A DNA stretch of 64,000 bases from Gracilibacillus kekensis (GTDB taxonomy: Bacteria; Bacillota; Bacilli; Bacillales; Amphibacillaceae), in assembly GCF_900143085.1 (NCBI RefSeq), contig NZ_FRCZ01000009.1, positions 1 to 64,000 on the forward strand. The letters are read 5' to 3'. The notes under the pieces were generated by a model. That model searched no databases. It saw only the letters and a program-made list of their open reading frames with translations, and was not told where the DNA came from. This document shows, in pieces, positions 9,613-17,892 of this stretch. A program made the position numbers and the translations under genes. Numbering within the stretch: the first letter of the stretch is position 1; every line of letters starts with the position of its first letter.

Positions 9613-10335
9613 ATGATTGATAAACAATCACCCATTCCCATTTACCATCAACTAGAAGAACAGATAAAAGCGAGAATTGAAAATGGTGAATTGTTACCTG
9701 GCGATTTATTACCTTCTGAAAGAGAATATGCAGAACAGTTGAATATTAGTAGAATGACAGTCCGACAAGCAATAACCAATCTTGTAAATGATCGCTATCT
9801 TCATCGCATTAAAGGTAAAGGTACCTTTATTACTGAAAAGAAATTTGAACAAAGTCTTAATGGTCTAACAAGTTTTACCGAAGATATGAAATCTCGTGGG
9901 ATGGAGCCAAGTAATAAACTAATTAATTTTGAAATTATTCCTGCTAAATTAAGTTTAGCTGAACAACTCAATATTCCTGAACACACGCCTGTATATGAAA
10001 TTAAACGAGTTCGGTTAGCAGAAGGGATACCAATGGCATTTGAGAGAACTTACATTTCCGCCAACCTTATAAAAGGCGTAACAGATGATATTGTAAAATC
10101 TTCTTTATATCACTATATTGAATCTGGTCTTGGTTTAAAATTAGGTAGGGCTACTCAAATATTTGAAGCAACAATTGCTAATCAAGAAGAGATCGAATTT
10201 CTTGAAATCCCTGAAAACTCACCTGTTTTGTTTATGAAGCGACTAACTAAATTAGAAAATGGTTCACCTTTTGAGGTTGTCAAGTCCTCTTATCGAGCTG
10301 ATCGGTATAAATTTATGCTTGACCTAGAACGTTAA
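9613..10335 (+). CDS. nagR: GntR/HutC-family regulator of amino-sugar genes
   Basis: A transcriptional repressor with an N-terminal winged helix (IYHQLEEQIKARIENGELL, PSEREYAEQLNISRMTVRQA, KGKGTFI) and a C-terminal UTRA effector domain (LTSFTEDMKSRG through YKFMLDL). At 240 residues it matches B. subtilis NagR (YvoA), which senses glucosamine-6-P/GlcNAc-6-P. GGAG at 9600-9603 sets the ATG at 9613. Its position after nagA-nagB and the operators upstream of both nag promoters support NagR. A third copy of the motif lies before the GH20/ABC operon. Confidence 0.9.
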   Translation: MIDKQSPIPIYHQLEEQIKARIENGELLPGDLLPSEREYAEQLNISRMTVRQAITNLVNDRYLHRIKGKGTFITEKKFEQSLNGLTSFTEDMKSRGMEPSNKLINFEIIPAKLSLAEQLNIPEHTPVYEIKRVRLAEGIPMAFERTYISANLIKGVTDDIVKSSLYHYIESGLGLKLGRATQIFEATIANQEEIEFLEIPENSPVLFMKRLTKLENGSPFEVVKSSYRADRYKFMLDLER

Positions 10336-10354
10336 GAAAGAGTTGATAATTACG

Positions 10355-11254
10355 ATGGATAGAAAAATTACTGAAGAGACTAACAAAAACACTTTAAAAA
10401 TAGATGAAATGAATGCACTGGAAATGGTACATTTGATGGCAGAGCAGGATCACGAAATCCAATCAGGCATAAAAAATGCACTACCTTATATCGCCGATTC
10501 GATAGATTTAATTGTTGATAAATGGCAACAAGGTGGTAGAGTATTTGTTGTCGGTGCTGGTACGAGTGGACGTATTGGAGTGCTAGATGCAGTGGAGTTA
10601 GGGCCAACCTTTTCGATTGAACCTGAACGCTGGATTGCTCTTGTAGCTGGTGGAAAAAATGCAATGTGGGAGCCTTTAGAACAACATGAAGATAGTTCCT
10701 CAGATGCTATTAAAGAGTTAGAAAAATATCATTTCAATCATCATGATGTTCTAATTGCTATAAGCGCGAGTGGTTCTACTCCGTATTCTGTTGCAGCCTT
10801 AGAATACGTACAAGAAGTAAGCGCATCTTCTATTTCAATAAGTTGCAACCATCAAACGATATCAACTAGGTTAAGTAATGTGGGCATCGAATTGATAGTT
10901 GGCCCTGAAATCATTAGAGGTTCCACCCGATTAAAGGCTGGTACAGCTCAAAAAATGGTACTTAATATGATTTCGACCGGTTCTATGATCAAACTTGGAA
11001 AAGTGTACCAAAATGAGATGGTGGATGTACAGCTTATCAATAAAAAATTAGTTGAACGTGCTGAAACAATGCTTATTCAATTAACAAATCATTCAGAAGC
11101 AGAAGTACAGCAATTAATGACGGAAACAAATAATGATATTAAGCTCTCCTTAATAATAGCAAAAGCTAACTGCGATATTACAGATGCTAGAAAGTACTTA
11201 TCAAAAGCAAATGGTCACGTTAAAAAGGCCATTGAATTCGCAACAAATCGTTAA
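10355..11254 (+). CDS. murQ: N-acetylmuramic acid 6-phosphate etherase
   Basis: MurQ cleaves the D-lactyl ether of MurNAc-6-phosphate, giving GlcNAc-6-phosphate and lactate, and so feeds peptidoglycan sugars into NagA/NagB. The protein is 299 residues (family about 300). A SIS domain is visible (VFVVGAGTSGRIGVLDAVEL, then ISASGSTPYSVAAL) with a C-terminal helical UBA-like part (IAKANCDITDARKYL). ATG 10355 is preferred over TTG 10343, which would touch the AAAGAG site. It follows nagR by 19 bp and a terminator lies after it. No MurNAc-specific EIIBC (MurP) or MurR is in the window. Confidence 0.95.
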   Translation: MDRKITEETNKNTLKIDEMNALEMVHLMAEQDHEIQSGIKNALPYIADSIDLIVDKWQQGGRVFVVGAGTSGRIGVLDAVELGPTFSIEPERWIALVAGGKNAMWEPLEQHEDSSSDAIKELEKYHFNHHDVLIAISASGSTPYSVAALEYVQEVSASSISISCNHQTISTRLSNVGIELIVGPEIIRGSTRLKAGTAQKMVLNMISTGSMIKLGKVYQNEMVDVQLINKKLVERAETMLIQLTNHSEAEVQQLMTETNNDIKLSLIIAKANCDITDARKYLSKANGHVKKAIEFATNR

Positions 11255-11257
11255 AAC

Positions 11258-11292
11258 AGTGTGGAAGTTATATACCTTCCACACTTTCTTTA
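11258..11292 (+). terminator. Terminator after murQ
   Basis: AGTGTGGAAG (11258-11267) pairs perfectly with CTTCCACACT (11276-11285) and is followed by TTCTTT. It separates the nag operon from the Gfo/Idh/MocA gene, allowing partial readthrough. Confidence 0.8.
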
Positions 11293-11336
11293 TCAACCAA
11301 AAAAAATTTTCCAAAATGATAAGGTGAGGGGATGTC

Positions 11337-12236
11337 ATGAAAATTGGTATGATTGGAATTGGTGATATTGCAAAAAAAGCTTATCTACCGATACTTACAC
11401 AAATAAAAGATGTCGAACTACATGTTTGTACACGAAACAGCAATGTGTTAAAAGTATTAAAAAGTACCCATCCACATATTAATACGTACCAAAGCACCCA
11501 AGAATTAATTCATAGTAATATTAAGGCAGCATTTGTCCATTCTAGTACCTCTTCACATGAGTCGATTGTAAATGAATTACTTGAAGCAGGTATTCACATT
11601 TATGTAGATAAACCTGTTACCTATGATGGATTTTCCACAGAGAACCTTATTAATAAAGCACGGGAAAAAAATCTAGTTCTAATGGTCGGCTTTAATAGGA
11701 GATACGCTCCCACCTATCAAAAATTAAAAGATATAGAGCAACCTAACATGGTCATTATGCAAAAAAACAGAGCGAATTTGGCTACCGATGCTCGACGTTT
11801 TATTTTTGATGATTTTATACACGTGATCGATACTTTATTACACCTATTTCCCTACACGCTTGAGCATGTTCACATTCGAGGTAAACATACTAATATGAAA
11901 TTAGAGCATATTGTATTGCATTTAGAAGCTAAAGAAGGAACCGCTATAGGTGTGATGAACAGAGAAGCTGGAACTACTAATGAAAGTGTGGAAGTTTTTA
12001 CCGAAAGGGAAATTCTTAGAGTAGCAAATGTTAGTGAGATGACATGTGAAAGCAAAAATAATACATTAAAATATGGTCAAGATAATTGGGAATCGACGCT
12101 TCACAAAAGAGGTTTTCACAATATTATTAAAGCGTTTCTTGATGCAGTTAAAGAAGAGAATATCGATCCACTAGTATATGACAAGGATTTAAAAACTCAT
12201 CAACTTGCGGAAAAATTAGTACTCGAATTAAAGTGA
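11337..12236 (+). CDS. Gfo/Idh/MocA-family oxidoreductase
   Basis: A predicted NAD(P)-dependent sugar or polyol dehydrogenase of 299 residues. The N-terminal Rossmann fold is seen in MKIGMIGIGDIAKKAYLPIL. The substrate-domain motif YVDKPVTYD carries the EKP-like lysine (here DKP), followed by VGFNRRYAP, typical of the YceM/MviM branch. AGGTGAGGGG lies just before the ATG. It follows the nag operon beyond a terminator, so it may be partly co-transcribed. Substrate cannot be inferred; a role in amino-sugar or muropeptide metabolism is only positional. Confidence 0.75.
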   Translation: MKIGMIGIGDIAKKAYLPILTQIKDVELHVCTRNSNVLKVLKSTHPHINTYQSTQELIHSNIKAAFVHSSTSSHESIVNELLEAGIHIYVDKPVTYDGFSTENLINKAREKNLVLMVGFNRRYAPTYQKLKDIEQPNMVIMQKNRANLATDARRFIFDDFIHVIDTLLHLFPYTLEHVHIRGKHTNMKLEHIVLHLEAKEGTAIGVMNREAGTTNESVEVFTEREILRVANVSEMTCESKNNTLKYGQDNWESTLHKRGFHNIIKAFLDAVKEENIDPLVYDKDLKTHQLAEKLVLELK

Positions 12237-12293
12237 TTCCCTTATGTACATGTACATTAAAAATTCCTTTTTCACCTTCATTAATTTGTAACC

Positions 12294-12413
12294 TTAAACA
12301 ATCGTAAGTTCTTTTCCAGTTTTTTCACTATCAATTAGTTCTCCAGCTTTTCGACGATCCTGCCCTAATGTAAAAACTGTTTTTCCTGAAGTCTTAGCTG
12401 GAATATACTCTGC
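12294..12413 (-). pseudogene. Unidentified C-terminal coding remnant
   Basis: Directly after the stop of the DUF624 gene, and in the same frame, the minus strand stays open for 39 codons (AEYIPAKTSGKTVFTLGQDR, ending GKELTIV) to TAA at 12294-12296. It has no start codon of its own and looks like the tail of a lost enzyme. The composition is protein-like but I cannot name the family. Confidence 0.35.
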
Positions 12414-12977
12414 TTATTTTTGTGCAATGAATGTAACTGATTTGGCAGCAACACTAACACAAAAAAAGCTTGTGATTCCAGGGATAATCATAAAACTAAC
12501 CCCTATCAAGAGAAAGATGCATAGATAACCTACATTTTTTTTGGGATTTAGACAGGCATGTGAAAAAGATTGTTTAATTTGTGTTAAAGTTGGTACTTCT
12601 AACTTAAAATAGTAAATAAAATGTATAATACACAACATTAATAAAACTATCATCGATGCAGCTCCAACCTTAATCAATTCTTGTGTATCAGGTAATATGA
12701 AAAGGTTAGTGCTAAGTAGAATAAGCATTATGATCCACATCAAAGCCGCTCGGTTCATGGGAATAAACACGTCACGGTATGCTTGCTTATATGCGTGAAA
12801 GATGGCCGATGTTGAAGTATCATGCTGATTGATAACCAAAAATAACGCATAAGTAGCTGGGAAAATACCAAAGATTATGAGTCCTGCTAATGTAAAAAGA
12901 ACCCATAGCACTTGCGCATATGCATACAAAAAAATAAGCTGTACAACTCTAGCATATTGTTGAAATATTGTGTCCAT
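12414..12977 (-). CDS. DUF624 (YesL-like) membrane protein
   Basis: A 187-residue integral membrane protein with about five hydrophobic segments (for example VLWVLFTLAGLIIFGIFPAT, AALMWIIMLILLSTNLFIL, YLCIFLLIGVSFMIIPGI). The FTLAGLIIFGIFPAT stretch and overall length match DUF624/YesL proteins. Bacillaceae usually encode these in operons with carbohydrate ABC transporters and YesMN systems. It is the last gene of this minus-strand cluster. Molecular function is unknown; a role in sugar uptake is inferred from context only. Confidence 0.75.
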   Translation of the reverse strand: MDTIFQQYARVVQLIFLYAYAQVLWVLFTLAGLIIFGIFPATYALFLVINQHDTSTSAIFHAYKQAYRDVFIPMNRAALMWIIMLILLSTNLFILPDTQELIKVGAASMIVLLMLCIIHFIYYFKLEVPTLTQIKQSFSHACLNPKKNVGYLCIFLLIGVSFMIIPGITSFFCVSVAAKSVTFIAQK

Positions 12978-13006
12978 TATAATTCACCATCACTTTATTA
13001 TGTGCG

Positions 13007-13879
13007 TTATTTTGATCGTCGATTTTGCAAATATTGTACTGCCTGCTTTATATTTTCATAAGCATTCGTTCCAGCTTCGCGTTCTACGATCAAAGCACCA
13101 TTATATCCAATATCCATAAGTGATTGAAAATATTGATCGAACGGTACGGAGCCTTTACCTAGTGCTGTCTCTCTGAATCCCGTTCCACTTTCCACCATTT
13201 CTGCGATGAAATCATGACACATCGGTTTGTACCCAAGTGCACCATATACATCACGAGGATCAACATCACCAAGCTTTTTACCATCCTTAACATGCGTATG
13301 CACTATATAATCTTTGAGCGTATAAACACCTTGAACAGGGTAATCACCTGTTACCATTACCATATTCCCAGGGTCAAAGTTGACAGATACACCATTCGTG
13401 GAGAGTTGATCCAAAAAAGTTTTAAGATGAGCAGCAGGCTCAGGCCCAGTTTCAACTGCAAAATGCGCATCTAAAGAGGTCGCAAATTTTCCAAGTTCGT
13501 CGCATGCTTCAAGCATCGCTTGATATACATCATTATCTTGTTGCGGAACAATACCAATATGTGTCGTAACTATTGGTGTACCAAGTTCAACAGCAAGCTC
13601 TAAAATTCGTTTAGATTTGTCAATTTTTTCTCTATTTACAGTTCGATCTTGGAATCCATGACCTTCTAAGTCTCCACATAATGCAGAGATAGTTAAGTTA
13701 TTCTTATCCAAGGATTCCTTTAACCTTTTTTTCGTATCAGTGGTTATAATATCTGGATCCATTTCACCAGAAACAGCATATATTTGGACATTCTCAACTT
13801 TCAGCTCTCCAGCTAAATTCAATCCATTCCATAGTCCTTGTTGGAATCCATCTGTGATTACACCGATTGGATTATGCAC
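13007..13879 (-). CDS. Sugar phosphate isomerase/epimerase-like TIM barrel (second copy)
   Basis: A 290-residue xylose-isomerase-like TIM-barrel protein (AP endonuclease family 2). Barrel strands and metal-ligand motifs are visible: VENVQIYAVSG, SALCGDLEGH, PIVTTHIGI, HFAVETGPEPA, VNFDPGNMV, VHTHVKDGKK, NGALIVEREAG. Translation starts at GTG (13877-13879) with AAGGAGG inside the end of the preceding gene; only one base separates the two genes, so they are coupled. It is paired with another isomerase-like protein and a Gfo/Idh/MocA oxidoreductase, as in inositol-like or 3-keto-glycoside pathways. The substrate is unknown. Confidence 0.8.
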   Translation of the reverse strand: MHNPIGVITDGFQQGLWNGLNLAGELKVENVQIYAVSGEMDPDIITTDTKKRLKESLDKNNLTISALCGDLEGHGFQDRTVNREKIDKSKRILELAVELGTPIVTTHIGIVPQQDNDVYQAMLEACDELGKFATSLDAHFAVETGPEPAAHLKTFLDQLSTNGVSVNFDPGNMVMVTGDYPVQGVYTLKDYIVHTHVKDGKKLGDVDPRDVYGALGYKPMCHDFIAEMVESGTGFRETALGKGSVPFDQYFQSLMDIGYNGALIVEREAGTNAYENIKQAVQYLQNRRSK

Positions 13880-13880
13880 T

Positions 13881-14738
13881 TTATCGAACCTCCTTGTTTA
13901 TAATTGCATCTACATATTGAAGCCCTACTGCCGTACCATATTGACTATTTTCCATTCCTTCGAACTCAATCGATAGCCAACTGTCATAGTTACTTTCTAA
14001 TATATTGTGAAGAATTTTCTTTATTGGCAAATCACCCTGACCAATAATAGAGCCTCTTATTCTCTTACCACCAGATGTTTGAATCCATCCGTCTTGGAGC
14101 TTATCGGCTTCCTCTCGAACATAGAAATCTTTAATGTGTACCATAGATGCATACGGCAAGCATTTCTTTACAGCTATATAAGTATCTTCATCCGCACAAA
14201 CAAAATTACCAACGTCTAAAGTTAAACGGAAATTAGGATGGTTCACACGATCTATTAAAGCAATCACTCGATCACTACCTTGCAAATACAATCCATGATT
14301 CTCAATAGATGTTACGATGCCATAAGTTGTTGCATACTCCGTAATTTCTCGACATGCATCTGCAATGCGATCCAGGTCATTAATAAACGTTGTAATTGTG
14401 CCACCTGTTCTTGAAGCTGCATCATGACGCATATGCTTTGCTCCCAGCGCATTGGCAATATCTACATGCTTCTTCACTCTTTCGATTTCTGTTCGATATT
14501 GGTCTTCATCTTCTACCGCAAAATTGGCACCAATCGCGTAATTAGATATTTCCAAACCAGCTTTCTGTGCCTGTTGGTAAATCTCAGAAGCGGTATCTAA
14601 ACTAACCTCGAATCCATGTGGTACAATTTCTACATGTGTGCCTTCATTTTCTTTGATCCACTCAAACATGCCGTCAACAGTTAATTCGTTAGACTTCAAA
14701 GCTTTTAATAGACTGTAAGAGCTTACCCCAATATCCAT
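13881..14738 (-). CDS. Sugar phosphate isomerase/epimerase-like TIM barrel (first copy)
   Basis: A 285-residue xylose-isomerase-like barrel starting MDIGVSSYSLLKALKS. Metal-site motifs are TSIENHGLYL (Glu), LTLDVGNFV (Asp), MVHIKDFYV (His) and WLSIEFEGME (Glu), the four-ligand pattern of the family. It lies directly between the oxidoreductase (20 bp upstream) and its companion isomerase (1 bp downstream). Its sequence differs clearly from the companion, so the two probably perform different steps. IolE/IolI-like enzymes act as isomerases, dehydratases or eliminases; which applies here cannot be read. Confidence 0.8.
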   Translation of the reverse strand: MDIGVSSYSLLKALKSNELTVDGMFEWIKENEGTHVEIVPHGFEVSLDTASEIYQQAQKAGLEISNYAIGANFAVEDEDQYRTEIERVKKHVDIANALGAKHMRHDAASRTGGTITTFINDLDRIADACREITEYATTYGIVTSIENHGLYLQGSDRVIALIDRVNHPNFRLTLDVGNFVCADEDTYIAVKKCLPYASMVHIKDFYVREEADKLQDGWIQTSGGKRIRGSIIGQGDLPIKKILHNILESNYDSWLSIEFEGMENSQYGTAVGLQYVDAIINKEVR

Positions 14739-14758
14739 AACTGAATCCCTCCATACAC

Positions 14759-15817
14759 CTAATATAAGGTTATTTCCCGACGCTTCTCAGCAGATTCATA
14801 AATTCCATTCAGTATTCTCATCATTTGTACACCATCTTCAACTGAACTAATCGGTTTTTGTCCTTTTTGACAGCAATGAACAAAATGTTTAATTTCCTCT
14901 GCAAATGCCTGTTCAACATCTAAATCCGATGTGTCAGTTTGTGGATAAATATTAAGCATCGTATCATACTGTTCTGTCATAAATTTCAATTCAGGTTCTA
15001 TCTCTAACCCGCCTTTAGTACCATAAAGTTTTACAACCATTTCATCATTCGAAGTATGTAGTGTATAACTAACATCCACCATTAATGATGCTCCATTCTC
15101 AAAACGAATGATAGCATTTGCTAAGTCCTCAACACTATTTAAACTTGGATCATAATCCGCTGCTTTATAAAATGATACGTATTTAACGTTTGACCGATTC
15201 CCAAGATAATGGTACGTATTAGCACTAATCGAAACTGGTTTGGGTTTACCCATTAAGTACCAACATAAATCTATTACATGTACTCCTAGATCAATTAATG
15301 GGCCACCTCCAGATTTATCTTTATCAGCAAACCAGCCCCCAGGATTACCAGCTCGACGTAAAAAAGAGGCTTTGGCATAATAAAAATCACCGAACGTACC
15401 GCCGTCCACAAATTGTTTCATCATTTTTGCATTCGGATCAAAACGTCTAACAACTCCTACTTGTACTATTTTACCTTCTAACTCAGATACTTCTTGAATT
15501 CGTTCAGCTTCCTCCACACTAATAGCTAGTGGTTTTTCTATCAAAACATGTTTTTGAGCCCGTAGCGCAGTTATGGCAATGTCTGAATGGGTATAATTCC
15601 ATGTACAAATACTCACTGCGTCTAATTTTTCTAACCGTAACATCTCTTCATAGTTTTCATAAACATTTGAAACACTATACACGTCGGCTACTTGCTTTGC
15701 ACGTTCTATATTTTGATCACATATTGCATAAATTTCCACATCTGTAAGTTTAGTATAAGCAGAAAGATGCTCTTGCGAAATGGAACCTACACCTATAACT
15801 CCTACTTTTAGTTTCAT
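14759..15817 (-). CDS. Gfo/Idh/MocA-family oxidoreductase
   Basis: A predicted NAD-dependent sugar dehydrogenase of 352 residues. The Rossmann motif is KVGVIGVGSISQEHLS. The catalytic lysine is in LIEKPLAISVEEA, and a second motif is GGPLIDLGVHVIDLCWYLMG with the D-x3-H catalytic pair. The ATG at 15815-15817 follows GAGGAGGG by 5 nt and removes five poorly conserved residues. It lies 68 bp after the permease and immediately before two TIM-barrel isomerases, so the imported sugar is probably oxidised first. Confidence 0.88.
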   Translation of the reverse strand: MKLKVGVIGVGSISQEHLSAYTKLTDVEIYAICDQNIERAKQVADVYSVSNVYENYEEMLRLEKLDAVSICTWNYTHSDIAITALRAQKHVLIEKPLAISVEEAERIQEVSELEGKIVQVGVVRRFDPNAKMMKQFVDGGTFGDFYYAKASFLRRAGNPGGWFADKDKSGGGPLIDLGVHVIDLCWYLMGKPKPVSISANTYHYLGNRSNVKYVSFYKAADYDPSLNSVEDLANAIIRFENGASLMVDVSYTLHTSNDEMVVKLYGTKGGLEIEPELKFMTEQYDTMLNIYPQTDTSDLDVEQAFAEEIKHFVHCCQKGQKPISSVEDGVQMMRILNGIYESAEKRREITLY

Positions 15818-15885
15818 ACATACCCTCCTCATTAATTCATCTTTAGTAACTTTTAAGTTAATCTATTAACTTTAATTCTTACTAA

Positions 15886-16764
15886 TCATCCTTTGACGGA
15901 ACCTGCTACCATCCCTTTCATTATTTGCTCTTGGAAGAATACATACATGACGATAGTTGGTATAACAGCAATTGCCATTGCAGCCATCGTTAATGCATAA
16001 TCTGTACTATATCCATCCGAAAAAATAGATAAGCTAAGTGGAAGAGTTTTTAAAGAAGTGTCATTAATAAATACAAGCGCAAATACATATTCATTCCAGT
16101 AACGTAGAAAAGCAAGAATAGCTACCGTTGACATAGCTGGAACTGACATTGGAAGCATCATTCGGAAGAAAACCCCCCAATAGCCTGATCCATCTATTAC
16201 AGCGGCTTCATCTATTTCTTTTGGAATCGAAGACATATAAGCGGTTATTAAAAACACTGAAATTGGTAGTTCAAATGCTGTATAGGGCAGTATTAATGCC
16301 AAATATGTATTCAACATTCCCACCTCATTCATTATTGAAAACAACGGAACAAGAGTACTATGAATTGGAATGAGCATTCCAATCACAAATAACAACATGA
16401 CTAAACCCTTTAACCGAAATGTAAATCGCGAAAGTACATATGCTGTCAGCGCTCCTAAAAACACCGTTAGAGCCGTACCTACTACTGTCACAATTGTAGA
16501 GTTTATCATAGCCGTTCCCATATCTGCTAATTCCCATGCTCTAGTAAAATTATCAAACGTCCACTCATTTGGTAGCGAATAAGGAAAGCGAAAGAATTCT
16601 TCGGTTGTTTTAAATGAACTGATTGCTAACCAATAAAGTGGATAAATCATTAATAAGGAAAACACTAGTAAAAATACCGTTTTTAAAAATTTAAATACCA
16701 TATTTTTGATTCTTAAGACTGTATGAGAAGAAGCATGTTTTTTTGACACTATATGTTGTTCCAT
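15886..16764 (-). CDS. Sugar ABC transporter permease, MalG type
   Basis: A 292-residue membrane subunit of a CUT1 sugar importer. After a cytoplasmic N-terminus come about six membrane helices. The EAA loop that contacts the ATPase is visible as EIDEAAVIDGSGYWGVFFRMMLPM, and the C-terminus QIMKGMVAGSVKG is the classic MalG-type ending. It overlaps the upstream permease by one base. No ATPase gene is present, so a shared MsmX-like ATPase is presumably used. Confidence 0.92.
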   Translation of the reverse strand: MEQHIVSKKHASSHTVLRIKNMVFKFLKTVFLLVFSLLMIYPLYWLAISSFKTTEEFFRFPYSLPNEWTFDNFTRAWELADMGTAMINSTIVTVVGTALTVFLGALTAYVLSRFTFRLKGLVMLLFVIGMLIPIHSTLVPLFSIMNEVGMLNTYLALILPYTAFELPISVFLITAYMSSIPKEIDEAAVIDGSGYWGVFFRMMLPMSVPAMSTVAILAFLRYWNEYVFALVFINDTSLKTLPLSLSIFSDGYSTDYALTMAAMAIAVIPTIVMYVFFQEQIMKGMVAGSVKG

Positions 16765-17654
16765 TATATGCCAATCCCTCCTTCATCTTTTCTTTTCATA
16801 ATTACTTGACTGAAAAGAATCAAAACTAAGCTAACAATTACTATCATCGTCGATATAGCGGAACCAAATCCATATCGATAAATCACAAATGTATTATTAT
16901 ACATATACGTTGCTAATAGTTCTGTGGACTGTGCTGGTCCACCACCCGTCATTACAAATACCTGATCAAATGCTTTCAGACTACCCGAGATGCATAAAAC
17001 CACTGCAACCTTAATTGTCGTCCACATCATGGGCAGTGTCACATAAATCAATTTTTTCAATCCATTTGCGCCATCAATTTTTGCAGCGTCCTCAATTTCA
17101 TTAGGTACATTCTGAATAGCCGCTATAAAAATAATAAGATACGGTCCAATATAATTCCATATAATCGGGATTGCAACTGCATACATATTCACACTTCTAT
17201 CTGACAGCCATGCGCGTGTCCATGTTTCTAGCCCCACTGTTTCTAAAAATGCATTCACTATTCCGAACTCAGGGTTATAAATGTACCCCCAAATCAGACC
17301 TACTACAACAGTAGAAATAACCATAGGTAAAAATACAGCTGAACGAACAAACTTTTGGAATAGTGACGTTTTCCGAAGCATTAGGGCAAGTATTAAAGCG
17401 ATAGGAACCTGCCCAAAAACAGAAGCAGCCACAATAATCAAGTTGTTTTTCAATGCTCGCCAAAAAATCGGATCATTCACTACTTCCATATAGTTAGACC
17501 AACCTATGAAACTAGGTTCATTCATACCAGACCATTTAAAAAAACCATAGTAAGAAGACCAAATAATTGGTACTATTACGATAAATGTATAAAGTAAAAG
17601 AGTTGGTAGTAAAGTCAACGCCAACAAGTATTTTACTCTTAAAATGTTCTGCAT
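16764..17654 (-). CDS. Sugar ABC transporter permease, MalF type
   Basis: A 296-residue CUT1 permease with an N-terminal helix (LLALTLLPTLLLYTFIVIVP), a YYGFFKWSGM extracytoplasmic segment and the EAA loop NEIEDAAKIDGANGLKKLIYVTLP. The partner MalG-type gene starts at its stop codon. It is transcribed after the solute-binding protein gene, with a 238-bp spacer that can form a stem-loop, which may lower permease expression relative to the binding protein. Confidence 0.92.
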   Translation of the reverse strand: MQNILRVKYLLALTLLPTLLLYTFIVIVPIIWSSYYGFFKWSGMNEPSFIGWSNYMEVVNDPIFWRALKNNLIIVAASVFGQVPIALILALMLRKTSLFQKFVRSAVFLPMVISTVVVGLIWGYIYNPEFGIVNAFLETVGLETWTRAWLSDRSVNMYAVAIPIIWNYIGPYLIIFIAAIQNVPNEIEDAAKIDGANGLKKLIYVTLPMMWTTIKVAVVLCISGSLKAFDQVFVMTGGGPAQSTELLATYMYNNTFVIYRYGFGSAISTMIVIVSLVLILFSQVIMKRKDEGGIGI

Positions 17655-17892
17655 AGTATCCTATCCCCCTTTTTTTCTTTACAAGCCCAAAACATGCTAT
17701 TAACTGTGCATAAAATAAAAACAACTATCATTAATGACTATAATCCCCAGTGGTAAAGGAAATATCAGATAGCTCGTTCTTAGTTGTTTCTTTGAATGTA
17801 TACCATGAATATAAAAAGCTATCTCTTTTTAAATTTATGCGTCGAATATAGATCGTCTTTTCAAATCCAAGACCACTGAGGCACCTTATTAA
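17655..17892 (-). other. Spacer between binding protein and permease genes with stem-loop
   Basis: On the minus strand AAACAACTA (near 17789-17797) can pair with TAGTTGTTT (near 17718-17726) across a large loop, followed by TTATTTTA. Such spacers often cause partial termination or mRNA processing after a binding-protein gene. No open frame with a ribosome binding site was seen. Confidence 0.4.
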
